A DNA stretch of 45,705 nt from Spirochaetota bacterium (GTDB lineage: Bacteria; Spirochaetota; Spirochaetia; Sphaerochaetales; Sphaerochaetaceae): the NCBI GenBank assembly GCA_918298275.1, contig CAKJZO010000051.1, positions 1-45,705 on the forward strand, in the 5' to 3' direction. This document shows positions 34,499 through 42,556 of the stretch, piece after piece. Below the pieces are notes generated by a model that saw only the letters and a list, made by a program, of their open reading frames with translations, was not told where the DNA came from and did not search any database. The first letter of the stretch is position 1; each line of letters begins with the position of its first letter. The position numbers and the translations under genes are program-made.

Positions 34499-35533
34499 AT
34501 GGGCGAGTATGTTTTGTCTCCCACTCTGAAAAGGATCCTCAAGAAACGCAGCAAACTGGGAATAGGCGATGTCAGCGCCGCCACTGAAGCAGACATTCAG
34601 GCCTACAACCGCTCCGAGTTCAAGCAGTCGACCTTCAGGAAGATCTACCGTCCCAAGGACAACAACATCATCACCAGGACATTCATCATCCCGGTCACCG
34701 ACGGCGCCATCACCGGATACCTTTTCGAGAAGGTGCGCGACAAGGCCATCAACGGACAGAACTCACTGATAATACTCTTCCACGACGGAGGCTGGATGCT
34801 GGGCAACATGAGAAAGTGCTCGGCCGTATGCAGCAACATCTGCAACTCCACCGGGGCAACGGTTCTTGCCGTCGACTACAGGCTTGCACCCCAGTTCAAG
34901 TTCCCCACCCCGCTTGAGGACTGCTATGAAGCCTTCCTCTGGGCAGCACAGGGAGCCCGCTACTGGAAGGTCGATCCCGACAAGATATACGTCATGGGCA
35001 ACTGTGCAGGCGGAAACCTCGCAGCAGGAGTCAGCCGTCTGGCACGGGATCGCAAGGGTCCGAAGATCGCAGGCCAGATCCTCATCTCGCCTGTCACCGA
35101 CGGCCGCATGAGAACAGACAGCTACGAGAAGTTCAAGGACTGTCCCACTCTCACGCAGAAGACAATGACCCACTACATCCAGAACTACTCCCGCGAACCC
35201 AAGGACATCCTGGATCCGATGTTCTCGCCGCTTCTTGCCAAGGACCTCTCACGTCTGCCCGAGACACTGATCCTATGCGCAGACTACGACCCGCTTCTTG
35301 ACGACTCCATGCTTTACGCGCAGGCCCTCCAGGAGGCCGATACCCCGGCCAAGTGCCTGGTTTGTAAGGATACCATCCATAGTTTCATAGATTTCCCCGA
35401 CCTTGAAGTCTGGAAAGACAGCATGTACGCAATCTCCACCTTCATAGGCGGAAGGGCCGTGTCGGGAATCGAGATCCTTTCGAAGAAAGACAGGGTCAAG
35501 CTGGACAGAAGACCGCAGCTTGTGGTCCAGTAA
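34499..35533 (+). CDS. HSL-family alpha/beta hydrolase with Cys at the nucleophile position
   Basis: 344 residues of the hormone-sensitive-lipase/Aes esterase family. The oxyanion motif is HDGGW (95-99; family HGGG). The nucleophile elbow, normally GDSAGGN, reads GNCAGGN with Cys169 encoded by TGT. The acid (DYDPLLDD, Asp264) and base (TIHSF, His294) positions are kept, as are VDYRLAPQFKFP and ISPVTD. It has no signal peptide. Either a Cys-dependent hydrolase or an inactive member. The start codon lies very close to the promoter, with no visible ribosome site. The stop is immediately next to the convergent glycosidase-like gene. Confidence 0.87.
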   Translation: MGEYVLSPTLKRILKKRSKLGIGDVSAATEADIQAYNRSEFKQSTFRKIYRPKDNNIITRTFIIPVTDGAITGYLFEKVRDKAINGQNSLIILFHDGGWMLGNMRKCSAVCSNICNSTGATVLAVDYRLAPQFKFPTPLEDCYEAFLWAAQGARYWKVDPDKIYVMGNCAGGNLAAGVSRLARDRKGPKIAGQILISPVTDGRMRTDSYEKFKDCPTLTQKTMTHYIQNYSREPKDILDPMFSPLLAKDLSRLPETLILCADYDPLLDDSMLYAQALQEADTPAKCLVCKDTIHSFIDFPDLEVWKDSMYAISTFIGGRAVSGIEILSKKDRVKLDRRPQLVVQ

Positions 35534-36523
35534 TTATCTGATCCGTTTTTCGGGAATACTTCCGATCAGAAGACCTATCGACTCCTTCTTGAACAGAAGC
35601 TTCTTGTCTCCGCTTGCGGAGAAATAGCAGTACCAGCACTTCTCATCTGCCTTGTAGTGTACATCGCACCCCATTATGTAGGAACTTGCCCAACCCTTCT
35701 CCGAAGGAACAAGAACAGGTTCGTTACTGCAGCGTTCCCACTGATAGCCGTCGTAGCTGCGAAGCAGCAGCATGCAGGACTTGGTCCTGCGCTCCTGGGA
35801 ATCCCAATAGACCGGGCACTGGAAGGCATACAGATAATCCCCGCAGGGAATGACGCGGATGCTTCCGCAGCCGAGGTTCGACCACCGGTCGTCAGGAATG
35901 GGCTCCAGAAGCGGGAGTTCCGGCTTCTGCATCACGTACGGGCCGTTCAGGGACGACGAGGAAACCGATGCAAAGTATCTTGAGACCTTCTGTCCCGTAT
36001 CGGGAAGAACAAGATGGGAGGCCCCGAAGTAGAGCCGGTACTCATCGCCTGCCTTGATCAGCTGAGGACGTGAGATGCGGGGATAACGAAGATAATCGCC
36101 TGCAAACGGGATTGTGCGGCCATCGAGAAGCAGACGCGGTTTGCTCCATGTAACCAGATCCGTAGACGAGCGCATCTCGATGCAGGAGTAGCTGTCGCGC
36201 TTGCCCTCGCCGGTTCTCCGGCTCACAAACGGGATGTTTCGGTCATGCTTTTCGTAGATGAGGTAGTAGTTCTCGTCCTCCGTGAAAATGAACGGAGAGT
36301 GGCCCCTGAGCTCGATCATCTTGCGGGGCTCCCAGGCTATGCCGCTGGTGGACGTGAAGTGATGGATCCCTATCCATGAATGGAAGAACATGTGCCACTT
36401 TCCGTCACAGCTCTGCTCGGGAAGCAGAATCTGCGGATCACAGAACTTGGGTACATATTCCTTGCCCGTCAGAAGAGGCTCATCACTGAATGGGAACCAC
36501 CTGCATTTCTCAAGTGCCTGCAA
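35534..36523 (-). CDS. Five-bladed beta-propeller glycoside hydrolase-like protein (GH43/GH32 clan)
   Basis: 329 residues. The start is TTG at 36523, preceded by AGAGGTG. Repeated blade patterns are visible: CDPQILLP with GKWHMFFHSW, HSPFIFTEDENYYLIYEKH, RSSTDLVTWSKPRLLL, ISRPQLIKAGDEYRLYFGAS and RSYDGYQWERCSNEPVL. These resemble the GH43/32/68/130 propellers, where an N-terminal Asp and mid-chain Asp/Glu form the active site. No signal peptide, so intracellular. The exact family and substrate are uncertain, and it may bind sugars without hydrolysis. It is the last gene of the nif3-lspA string. Confidence 0.62.
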   Translation of the reverse strand: MQALEKCRWFPFSDEPLLTGKEYVPKFCDPQILLPEQSCDGKWHMFFHSWIGIHHFTSTSGIAWEPRKMIELRGHSPFIFTEDENYYLIYEKHDRNIPFVSRRTGEGKRDSYSCIEMRSSTDLVTWSKPRLLLDGRTIPFAGDYLRYPRISRPQLIKAGDEYRLYFGASHLVLPDTGQKVSRYFASVSSSSLNGPYVMQKPELPLLEPIPDDRWSNLGCGSIRVIPCGDYLYAFQCPVYWDSQERRTKSCMLLLRSYDGYQWERCSNEPVLVPSEKGWASSYIMGCDVHYKADEKCWYCYFSASGDKKLLFKKESIGLLIGSIPEKRIR

Positions 36524-36527
36524 AGCT

Positions 36528-36851
36528 TCACCTCTTCATGCCGTCCATATCGTCATCGGTCTGAGGCTTTCTGCGTCTGGGCGTAATCAGCGGAGCGAAC
36601 TTTTCGTTCACATCCACGCGCTTTGTGTACCATTTGATCATGCGGCTGTAAATCAGCCAGGCAAGGATAACGGATCCGATGAAAATGATGATCAGCCAGA
36701 TCTGCGCAGCCTGAGGCTTCTCCGGATCGGCAAAACGCACGAGGAGAATGTATCCGACAAGCATGAAAACAGTCATGAGTATCAGGTTGACTATCGTGGC
36801 TATCAGAATGAACACCGCAGTGTTGCGTTTCTTCTTGGTTTCTTCTTTCAT
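36528..36851 (-). CDS. Small two-helix membrane protein of unknown function
   Basis: 107 residues. A basic start (KEETKKKRN), TM1 at about 12-34, a short loop (FADPEKPQAAQ), TM2 at about 49-68, then a basic and acidic cytoplasmic tail (TPRRRKPQTDDDMDGM). No domain is recognised. It begins one base after the lspA stop and ends four bases before the downstream start, so it is firmly in the nif3-lspA operon. Membrane topology suggests both ends inside. Confidence 0.7.
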   Translation of the reverse strand: MKEETKKKRNTAVFILIATIVNLILMTVFMLVGYILLVRFADPEKPQAAQIWLIIIFIGSVILAWLIYSRMIKWYTKRVDVNEKFAPLITPRRRKPQTDDDMDGMKR

Positions 36852-36852
36852 C

Positions 36853-37377
36853 TTATTTCTCCTTACCTGAGTGAGGATCCTTCTGGACTATCACCGAGAT
36901 GGCAAACAGTATGACGAACACCACCACGAAGCTGTCGCTGAGGTTGAAGGTGGGCCATCTCTCCATCCCGAAGAGTCCGTAGAACTTCACGCTTATGAAA
37001 TCCACCACACCGTCGTTGAAACGGAAGATCCTGTCAAACAGGGTGCCGAATCCGCCTCCGGCAATACCGGCTACGAACCATTTCTGGGCATCGGTAAGCA
37101 GCTTCTTCTTTGTTGCGACCATGAAGCACATGGCAATCATCAGTGCAAGCGGAAGGATAATGAATACCAGAATCCTCAGAAACGGGGAGCTTCCCGCACC
37201 CAGGCTGAAAGCCGCACCCGTGTTGCGCACATGGCAGATGATCAGAAAATCCCCGAACAGCGATGCTCCCACAGTGTTGAGCGGGATGCATTTCATGACA
37301 ATAAGCTTGGAGATCTGATCGATCACCACGAGGGCTGCGGTCAGCAGAAACGGAAGAAAGCGCTTGGTGTCCTTCAT
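36853..37377 (-). CDS. lspA: Lipoprotein signal peptidase (signal peptidase II)
   Basis: 174 residues from the ATG at 37377; the frame continues to a TTG at 37434 that overlaps the nif3-like gene and is unlikely. Four membrane helices. It cleaves signal peptides of diacylated prolipoproteins at the inner membrane. Conserved pieces are DQISK, HVRNTGAAFS, GGGFGTLFDR with catalytic Asp115, VVDFI and WPTFNLSDS with catalytic Asp148. The normally conserved Asn of GNxxDR is Thr112 and the Ala before the second Asp is Ser. The ribosome site is weak. Confidence 0.9.
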   Translation of the reverse strand: MKDTKRFLPFLLTAALVVIDQISKLIVMKCIPLNTVGASLFGDFLIICHVRNTGAAFSLGAGSSPFLRILVFIILPLALMIAMCFMVATKKKLLTDAQKWFVAGIAGGGFGTLFDRIFRFNDGVVDFISVKFYGLFGMERWPTFNLSDSFVVVFVILFAISVIVQKDPHSGKEK

Positions 37378-37390
37378 AAGCTCAAATATA

Positions 37391-38152
37391 TTACAAACCC
37401 AATGGGATATCAATAAAACAGGTCTCAAGACCAAGTTCTGACTTCACCATTTCCATGACAGCCTTCACCCCGAAGGTCTCGGTCTCATAGTGGCCAAGGC
37501 ACAGCATGCTCATATTGCCTTCATTGCAGTCATTGATGGTGGTGTAACTGCTCTCCCCGGTTATCAGCAGATCCAGATTCTCGTCCATGGCGGAATATAC
37601 ATCACCTGCCCCGCCGCCCGAGACTATTGCAACCGATCTGAAGGTCCTTCCGTCACAGTTGAGCTCGAAGTTGGTATCGTTTTCCCTGACCTGAAGCTTT
37701 CCGATGATCTGTCTCGAGTCGAGCGGCTCGGCAAAAACGCCCTTCACTCCCACATACACCCCGTGATAGAGACCAAACGGCTGGATGTCCTGAAGCTCCA
37801 GCTTCCTGGCCATCTGCGCATTGTTGCCGTAGACAAGATGGGCATCAAGAGGCAGATGGCAGCCGAACAGTGCCACGTTGTTGTCCAGAAGAGCCTTGAC
37901 CCTGTTGTAATGACGGCCCGTGACCGTCAGAGAGCGGTTCCAGAACATTCCGTGGTGCACGAACAGGACATCTGCACCCTGCTTTGCCGCGGCTTTTATG
38001 GTTGCGAGGCTTGCATCGACTGCAAAGGCAACCTTTCTGATGTCGGCGTCAAGATCTCCGACCTGAACTCCGTTCTGCGAGGAATCGGCACCGCAGAATC
38101 TCTCGATGTCGAGTGTTTCCTTCATGATCTGTTCAAACTGTGCTAGCTTCAT
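37391..38152 (-). CDS. Nif3-like dinuclear metal-centre protein (YbgI/GTP cyclohydrolase I type 2 family)
   Basis: 253 residues, the short form of the family. Metal-ligand blocks are in order: VLFVHHGMFWN (two His), LPLDAHLVYGNN (Asp, His), VAIVSGGGAGD and LGHYETETFG (His, Glu) near the C-terminus. The family forms toroidal hexamers; the enzymatic role is unresolved. Its minus-strand promoter (TTGATG-N17-TACAAT) ends nine bases before the ATG, so the leader is very short, although GAGTGAG lies in it. It starts the operon with lspA. Confidence 0.88.
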   Translation of the reverse strand: MKLAQFEQIMKETLDIERFCGADSSQNGVQVGDLDADIRKVAFAVDASLATIKAAAKQGADVLFVHHGMFWNRSLTVTGRHYNRVKALLDNNVALFGCHLPLDAHLVYGNNAQMARKLELQDIQPFGLYHGVYVGVKGVFAEPLDSRQIIGKLQVRENDTNFELNCDGRTFRSVAIVSGGGAGDVYSAMDENLDLLITGESSYTTINDCNEGNMSMLCLGHYETETFGVKAVMEMVKSELGLETCFIDIPLGL

Positions 38153-38161
38153 AACTCACTC

Positions 38162-38190
38162 ATTGTAGTTTATTGATTCATTGACATCAA
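38162..38190 (-). promoter_or_regulatory. Promoter of nif3-like/lspA operon
   Basis: On the minus strand TTGATG (38190-38185), a 17-base spacer and TACAAT (38167-38162). The ATG at 38152 is nine bases on. The -35 overlaps the -35 of the divergent Lon-like promoter (38181-38186), so polymerase binding should be mutually exclusive. Confidence 0.5.
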
Positions 38191-38210
38191 CTGTACTACA
38201 AAATTAATAT
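38181..38210 (+). promoter_or_regulatory. Promoter of the Lon-like gene
   Basis: A consensus TTGACA (38181-38186), an 18-base spacer and TAATAT (38205-38210). The ATG at 38217 is six bases after the -10, so initiation would fall at or next to the start codon. No Shine-Dalgarno sequence is present. Confidence 0.6.
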
Positions 38211-38216
38211 TACATC

Positions 38217-40157
38217 ATGAAAATGGAAGAACTCAGTGCCTCCCAGGCACATTTCACATACGACATCGACAGGATTTCAAGACTCAGACAGAAGGCCGGA
38301 AAAGTCGGAATCATAGGCCAGCCACGCGCAATGAGCGCCCTCAGGATGGGCATGAACGTCAACACCAAGGGCTACAACATCTACATCAGCGGAGAGGACG
38401 GGACCGGCCGCCACACGGCAGTCCGGGAGATTGCATCCTCCCTGAAGGCAGAACGCCCGGTTCTGGACATGGTCTATGCCTATAACTTCAGACGCCCGCA
38501 GTCTCCGTTTCTGATCTCACTTCCTTCCCCTTCGGGAAGCGTGCTTTTCGAGGGAATGGAAACCATAGCCTCCCTTGTCTCCGACGGCCAGTGGGAAAAG
38601 GCAAACCAGATAGTAGCCGAACTGAAGAGGAACCTTCCGGCATCGGTTCTGCTGGATCAGTTCCTCCTCCAGGTGAAGGAAGCACTCAACGGAGATGTAC
38701 CGGAGGCGGACAAATACCGCGTGAATCTTGTGTGTGACAATTCAGGACTGCAGCGCTGCCCTCTGGTCGAGGAGTATCACCCCACGCATACGAATCTTTT
38801 CGGTCAGATGACAAGCTCCAGCGAGTACGCCCATCTGAGGCTTACCTCGGGTTCTCTTCTTGATGCCGCCGGCGGCTTCTTCGTAGTCAGAGCCGACAAG
38901 ATCCTTTCCCAGGAAGGTCTCTGGGAAAGCCTGAAGCTGTACGCCGAAAGCTCAAGCTTCATCGTGCGCGGACAGAACGACAAGAACAGCACCTTCATCA
39001 GGCCGGTGACAAGTGCGGTTGCAACCAAGATAATCCTTATCGGAAGCGATGAGCTCTACGATAAGCTGTGTGATTCGGACGATGAGTTCCTCCGGCTCTT
39101 CAAGGTCTCTGCGGAGTTCGATTTCTCCATGCCTGCAACGGATGAAAACATCCGGGGAACAATAGCCTATCTGCTGGATATCACTGCAAAAAGTACACAG
39201 ATACCCATTTCAAATTCCGCCATCTGCCAGCTTCTGGTCTACAGCTCCTGGTATGCGGAAATGCGTGATGAGCTTACCACGAAACTCTCATTCCTCGGTG
39301 ATCTGGTCTCGGAGGCCAACTATGTTGCAGAGCGCGAGGGCCGCGATGAGATCGATGCCGACTGCATCAACAGGGCGATGGAGGAGCGCGATTTCGCAAA
39401 CAGCCTGACGGAAGACAAGATCAATCAGGAAATCCAGAGCGGAGAGATGGTAATCTCCCTTGAAGGAACCAAGACAGGCGTGATCAACGGTCTTGCCGTC
39501 ATGGACAGAGGCCTTGCATCCTTCGGGACTCCCACCGTCATATCCGTTTCCGTGGCCCCGGGCTCCGAGGGCATAGTGAACATAGAGCATGAGGCCGGCC
39601 TTTCCGGAGAAATCCACGACAAGGGCCTTTTGATTCTTCAGGGTTATCTGAGAAAGCAGTATGCAAGGACCTTCCCGCTTTCCGTCTATGCCGGAATCTG
39701 CTTCGAGCAGTCCTATGCCGAAGTTGACGGAGACAGCGCCTCTTCTGCGGAGCTCTTTGCCCTGCTTTCAGCCATCGGCGAGCTTCCGGTGCGCCAGGAC
39801 ATTGCCGTCACAGGTTCGGTCAACCAGCTGGGAGACATCCAGCCCGTAGGCGGAATCAATGAGAAGATAGCAGGTTTCTTCGCCATATGCTCCCTTATGG
39901 GACTTACAGGGCGCCAGGGGGTGATCATCCCGAGACAGAACATCAAGACCCTGATTCTTCCGGACAAGGTGCTCTCTGCCATCGAGGCGGGCAAGTTCCA
40001 TATCTACCCGATCTCGACAATAGACGAAGGCATGGAAATCCTTACGCTGCGCCCCAGCGGGAAACGCAACGTCAAGGGCAACTTCCCGCCGGATACCGCA
40101 AACCACATCATCGAGAACAGACTCCGCAAGCTCTACGAGATGTCCAAGCCCAATTGA
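38217..40157 (+). CDS. Lon-like protease (S16; AAA_32/LonC-type) with altered Walker A
   Basis: 646 residues. The ATPase-like region at about 15-380 has ISGEDGTGRHTAV at the Walker A position: Arg replaces the Lys of GxxGxGKT. The C-terminal S16 domain (about 425-610) has catalytic Ser507 in DGDSASSAEL and Lys550 in GINEKIAG; the 43-residue spacing equals that of E. coli Lon. There is no N-terminal Lon substrate domain. Related LonC-type proteases degrade unfolded proteins without ATP hydrolysis. The promoter sits so close that the mRNA should be leaderless; a second ATG is two codons on. It ends in a bidirectional terminator. Confidence 0.87.
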   Translation: MKMEELSASQAHFTYDIDRISRLRQKAGKVGIIGQPRAMSALRMGMNVNTKGYNIYISGEDGTGRHTAVREIASSLKAERPVLDMVYAYNFRRPQSPFLISLPSPSGSVLFEGMETIASLVSDGQWEKANQIVAELKRNLPASVLLDQFLLQVKEALNGDVPEADKYRVNLVCDNSGLQRCPLVEEYHPTHTNLFGQMTSSSEYAHLRLTSGSLLDAAGGFFVVRADKILSQEGLWESLKLYAESSSFIVRGQNDKNSTFIRPVTSAVATKIILIGSDELYDKLCDSDDEFLRLFKVSAEFDFSMPATDENIRGTIAYLLDITAKSTQIPISNSAICQLLVYSSWYAEMRDELTTKLSFLGDLVSEANYVAEREGRDEIDADCINRAMEERDFANSLTEDKINQEIQSGEMVISLEGTKTGVINGLAVMDRGLASFGTPTVISVSVAPGSEGIVNIEHEAGLSGEIHDKGLLILQGYLRKQYARTFPLSVYAGICFEQSYAEVDGDSASSAELFALLSAIGELPVRQDIAVTGSVNQLGDIQPVGGINEKIAGFFAICSLMGLTGRQGVIIPRQNIKTLILPDKVLSAIEAGKFHIYPISTIDEGMEILTLRPSGKRNVKGNFPPDTANHIIENRLRKLYEMSKPN

Positions 40158-40164
40158 ACAAAGA

Positions 40165-40199
40165 AACGGCCCGGAAGATTTTCAGTCTCCCGGGCCGTT
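40165..40199. terminator. Bidirectional terminator between the Lon-like gene and pspC
   Basis: A perfect 10-bp GC-rich stem (40165-40174 with 40190-40199) and a 15-base loop. On the minus strand it is followed by TTCTTTG, on the plus strand by a weaker TATATTC. It serves both convergent genes. Confidence 0.8.
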
Positions 40200-40220
40200 C
40201 TATATTCAAGCTTTCGCTAC

Positions 40221-40616
40221 TCAGCTGTTGCTGAATCTGTTGTCCCAATCGGACTCCTTCTTGCGGCGCTCATACTCCTCATCGGACTCTGCCTTTGCCT
40301 CGCTGCTTACGAAATCCTCGGGTTCCGGATTATAGTAGTAGGTCTTTCCCCTTCTTTCCCTGCGGTTTTCCCTGCGTCCGTCGCGGTAGCCTTCCTTGTA
40401 GGATCTGGAAGTGTCCTCGTCATCGTATGGATTGACCGGAAGGAAGAGCCCTATGACGAAATATGCAATCAGGCATGGGACGATGGCTGTGAATATCGCT
40501 ATAAGGATGAAGATAAGCCTTACGGTATCGACAGGGAGATCCCTCCACTCGGCGATGCCCTTGCAAACGCCCAGCCATTCGCCGTGTCTTGATCTGTATA
40601 GTCTTCTTGTAGCCAT
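40221..40616 (-). CDS. pspC: PspC-domain membrane protein
   Basis: 131 residues. The N-terminal PspC domain is RLYRSRHGEWLGVCKGIAEW with one strong membrane segment (LIFILIAIFTAIVPCLIAYFV) and GLFLPVN. The rest is a long charged tail rich in Arg, Glu and Tyr, presumably cytoplasmic. In phage-shock systems PspC senses envelope stress and recruits PspA. CAGGAGGAAC precedes the ATG, 27 bases after pspA, so both are driven by the sigma-54 promoter at 41381-41396. Confidence 0.92.
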   Translation of the reverse strand: MATRRLYRSRHGEWLGVCKGIAEWRDLPVDTVRLIFILIAIFTAIVPCLIAYFVIGLFLPVNPYDDEDTSRSYKEGYRDGRRENRRERRGKTYYYNPEPEDFVSSEAKAESDEEYERRKKESDWDNRFSNS

Positions 40617-40643
40617 TTTCAGTTCCTCCTGTATCTGAATGTC

Positions 40644-41324
40644 TTAACCTTTCATCTGTTTCTTGAGCTGTTCGAGTTCGCTCTCTATCTCTTCCTGTTC
40701 CTCAAGGTCCTTGAATTTGGCTTCGGTGTCCTTGTTCTCTGCGCCCTGGTTCTTGCGTTCGCTCATCTTGTCGATGTGCTCCTCCATCTTACTGAAGCGG
40801 TCAACCGGATCTGCATCCCTGTTCTGCTTGCTCCAGTTGTAGGTGTAGGTATACTGACCGCTCTGGGCGTTGCGCCTTGCCTCGGCTTCCCTGGCGGCCT
40901 GCTCTCTCATTGCCTGGTACTTTGCCTTGGCACTTGAAAGCTTTTCATCCAGCTTGGCCAGATCTTCCTTGTACTTCTTGACGAGCTGATCGTAGCGCTC
41001 GCTCTCTGCCCTGAGCTTCTCAAGCTCTGCCGAAAGCTTCTTCTTTTCCAGAAGAGCCTCGCGGGCAAGGTCGTCGCGACCCTTGTTGATTGCCAGCTCC
41101 GCTCTCTTTTGCCAGCGGTCCACAAGACCTTCAAGCTCTGCGACCTTTCGCTTTGCGGTGTTTTCAGCTCCGATTGCAGCTGCGCAGTTGGTCTTTATCT
41201 CGATGATGGTATCTTCCATCTCGTTAATCATCAGCTTGATCATCTTCTGCGGGTCTTCTGCCTGGTCCAGAAGCGAGTTGATGTTGGAATTTATGATGTC
41301 CATGAATCTTGAAAACACTCCCAT
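40644..41324 (-). CDS. pspA: PspA/IM30 phage-shock protein (paralogue 1)
   Basis: 226 residues from the ATG at 41324, with GAGGAGGAAGAC directly before it; a longer frame to 41396 runs through the promoter. The N-terminal amphipathic helix (MGVFSRFMDIINSNIN) and EDPQKMIKLMINEMED are typical, followed by a long coiled coil with heptads to about 150, a His/Tyr/Asn-rich interruption and a C-terminal acidic helix. PspA forms ESCRT-III-like scaffolds that protect the inner membrane and, in E. coli, inhibits PspF. A consensus sigma-54 promoter lies 57 bases upstream. Followed by pspC. Confidence 0.95.
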   Translation of the reverse strand: MGVFSRFMDIINSNINSLLDQAEDPQKMIKLMINEMEDTIIEIKTNCAAAIGAENTAKRKVAELEGLVDRWQKRAELAINKGRDDLAREALLEKKKLSAELEKLRAESERYDQLVKKYKEDLAKLDEKLSSAKAKYQAMREQAAREAEARRNAQSGQYTYTYNWSKQNRDADPVDRFSKMEEHIDKMSERKNQGAENKDTEAKFKDLEEQEEIESELEQLKKQMKG

Positions 41325-41380
41325 GTCTTCCTCCTCATCAGTTATCCGATTTGCTTGCTTTCGCTTACGCCATTTACATA

Positions 41381-41396
41381 GCAAGACCCGTGCCAA
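41381..41396 (-). promoter_or_regulatory. Sigma-54 promoter of pspA-pspC
   Basis: On the minus strand TTGGCACG-GGTC-TTGC, the full -24/-12 consensus with GG and GC 12 bases apart (41394-41393 and 41382-41381). Initiation near 41369 leaves about 45 bases of leader with a strong ribosome site. The PspF gene is divergent next to it. Confidence 0.92.
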
Positions 41397-41449
41397 CTGT
41401 GGATTCTACCGTTTTCCCGCGTTTTTGTATACATAGTGCGCTCCAGTCC

Positions 41450-41478
41450 TTGGCATTTTTTACCAATTATGGTATTAT
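41450..41478 (+). promoter_or_regulatory. Sigma-70 promoter of pspF
   Basis: TTGGCA (41450-41455), an exact 17-base spacer and TATTAT (41473-41478). The ATG is at 41486, seven bases past the -10, so initiation is expected at or just before the start codon. Confidence 0.7.
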
Positions 41479-41485
41479 TCACCAT

Positions 41486-42556
41486 ATGGCAGGGAACAAT
41501 GACAGTTATATAGGCGAATCCGAAGTCTTTCTGGACTTCCTGCAGCGCATTGCCGATGCCGCGGCGGTTGACCGCAGCGTTCTGGTAATGGGTGAACGCG
41601 GAAGCGGAAAGGAAATGGCTGCCAGCAGACTTCATTACCTCTCTAAACGCTGGCAGAAAAACCTTGTAACGGTAAACTGCGCCGCCCTAGCGCCCACACT
41701 GATCGAAAGCGAACTCTTCGGCTACGAGCAGGGAGCCTTCACCGGAGCGAACAAGACCCGAAAGGGTCGCTTCGAGGAGGCTCAGGGCGGCACCCTGTTT
41801 CTTGATGAAATCGGAAACATCCCGATGCAGGTACAGGAGAAGATTCTCAGAGTCGTTGAATACGGAACATATGAAAGAGTCGGATCCTCGGTCACACATG
41901 AAGCCGATGTAAGGATAATCGGTGCAACCAATGCGGACCTCAGGCAGATGTGCCGCGAAGGCAAGTTCAAGGAAGACCTCCTGGACCGCCTGAGCTTTGA
42001 GGTAATCTTCATCCCGCCGCTTCGCGAACGCGGGGATGACATTCTGCTGCTTGCAAACTATTTCGGCCAGAGAATGGCAATGGAATGCGGGCACTTCGAG
42101 ACTCCGGTCTTCACGGAAGAAGTGCAGAAGAAGCTTCTGTCCTACAGTTGGCCCGGCAACGTCAGAGAGCTCAAGAATGCAATCGAGCGTGCCGTCTACA
42201 GAAGCAAAGGGGACATCATTTCCTCAATCCAGCTTGACCCCTTCAAGAACCCGTTTACAGCAGGTTCAGAGATTGCTGATTCAAAAAATGATGTCCCACA
42301 GATGTATAATGAAGAAAAAACTGACGCTGTTCTTTCAGAAACAGGCAATGACAGGCAGAAACCTTTTTCGTTTGAAGATCTTCCGCTTGACAGCCTTGAC
42401 CAGACCAAGGATGCTCTGGAGGCAAGCTTTGTACAGCGTGCACTGAAGCAGAGCGGCGGCAATCAGCGCGAGGCTGCCAAGCTCATGAAGATCACTTACG
42501 ACCAATTCCGTGGCCTCTACCGCAAGCATAACAAGAATCAGCCTTCGACAACCTGA
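41486..42556 (+). CDS. pspF: PspF-like sigma-54 enhancer-binding activator
   Basis: 356 residues. The start at 41486 is supported by direct match with E. coli PspF, which also begins Met-Ala and has no receiver domain. The AAA+ domain (about 8-240) has Walker A GERGSGKE, the sigma-54-contact loop GAFTGA, Walker B GGTLFLDEIG and the sensor RLSFEVIFIPPLRER. The C-terminal FIS-type HTH (about 320-352) is GGNQREAAKLMKITYDQFRGLY. It should activate both nearby sigma-54 promoters and be held in check by PspA. A variable linker at about 262-310 is longer than in E. coli. Its end overlaps the convergent pspA paralogue by 19 bases. Confidence 0.94.
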   Translation: MAGNNDSYIGESEVFLDFLQRIADAAAVDRSVLVMGERGSGKEMAASRLHYLSKRWQKNLVTVNCAALAPTLIESELFGYEQGAFTGANKTRKGRFEEAQGGTLFLDEIGNIPMQVQEKILRVVEYGTYERVGSSVTHEADVRIIGATNADLRQMCREGKFKEDLLDRLSFEVIFIPPLRERGDDILLLANYFGQRMAMECGHFETPVFTEEVQKKLLSYSWPGNVRELKNAIERAVYRSKGDIISSIQLDPFKNPFTAGSEIADSKNDVPQMYNEEKTDAVLSETGNDRQKPFSFEDLPLDSLDQTKDALEASFVQRALKQSGGNQREAAKLMKITYDQFRGLYRKHNKNQPSTT

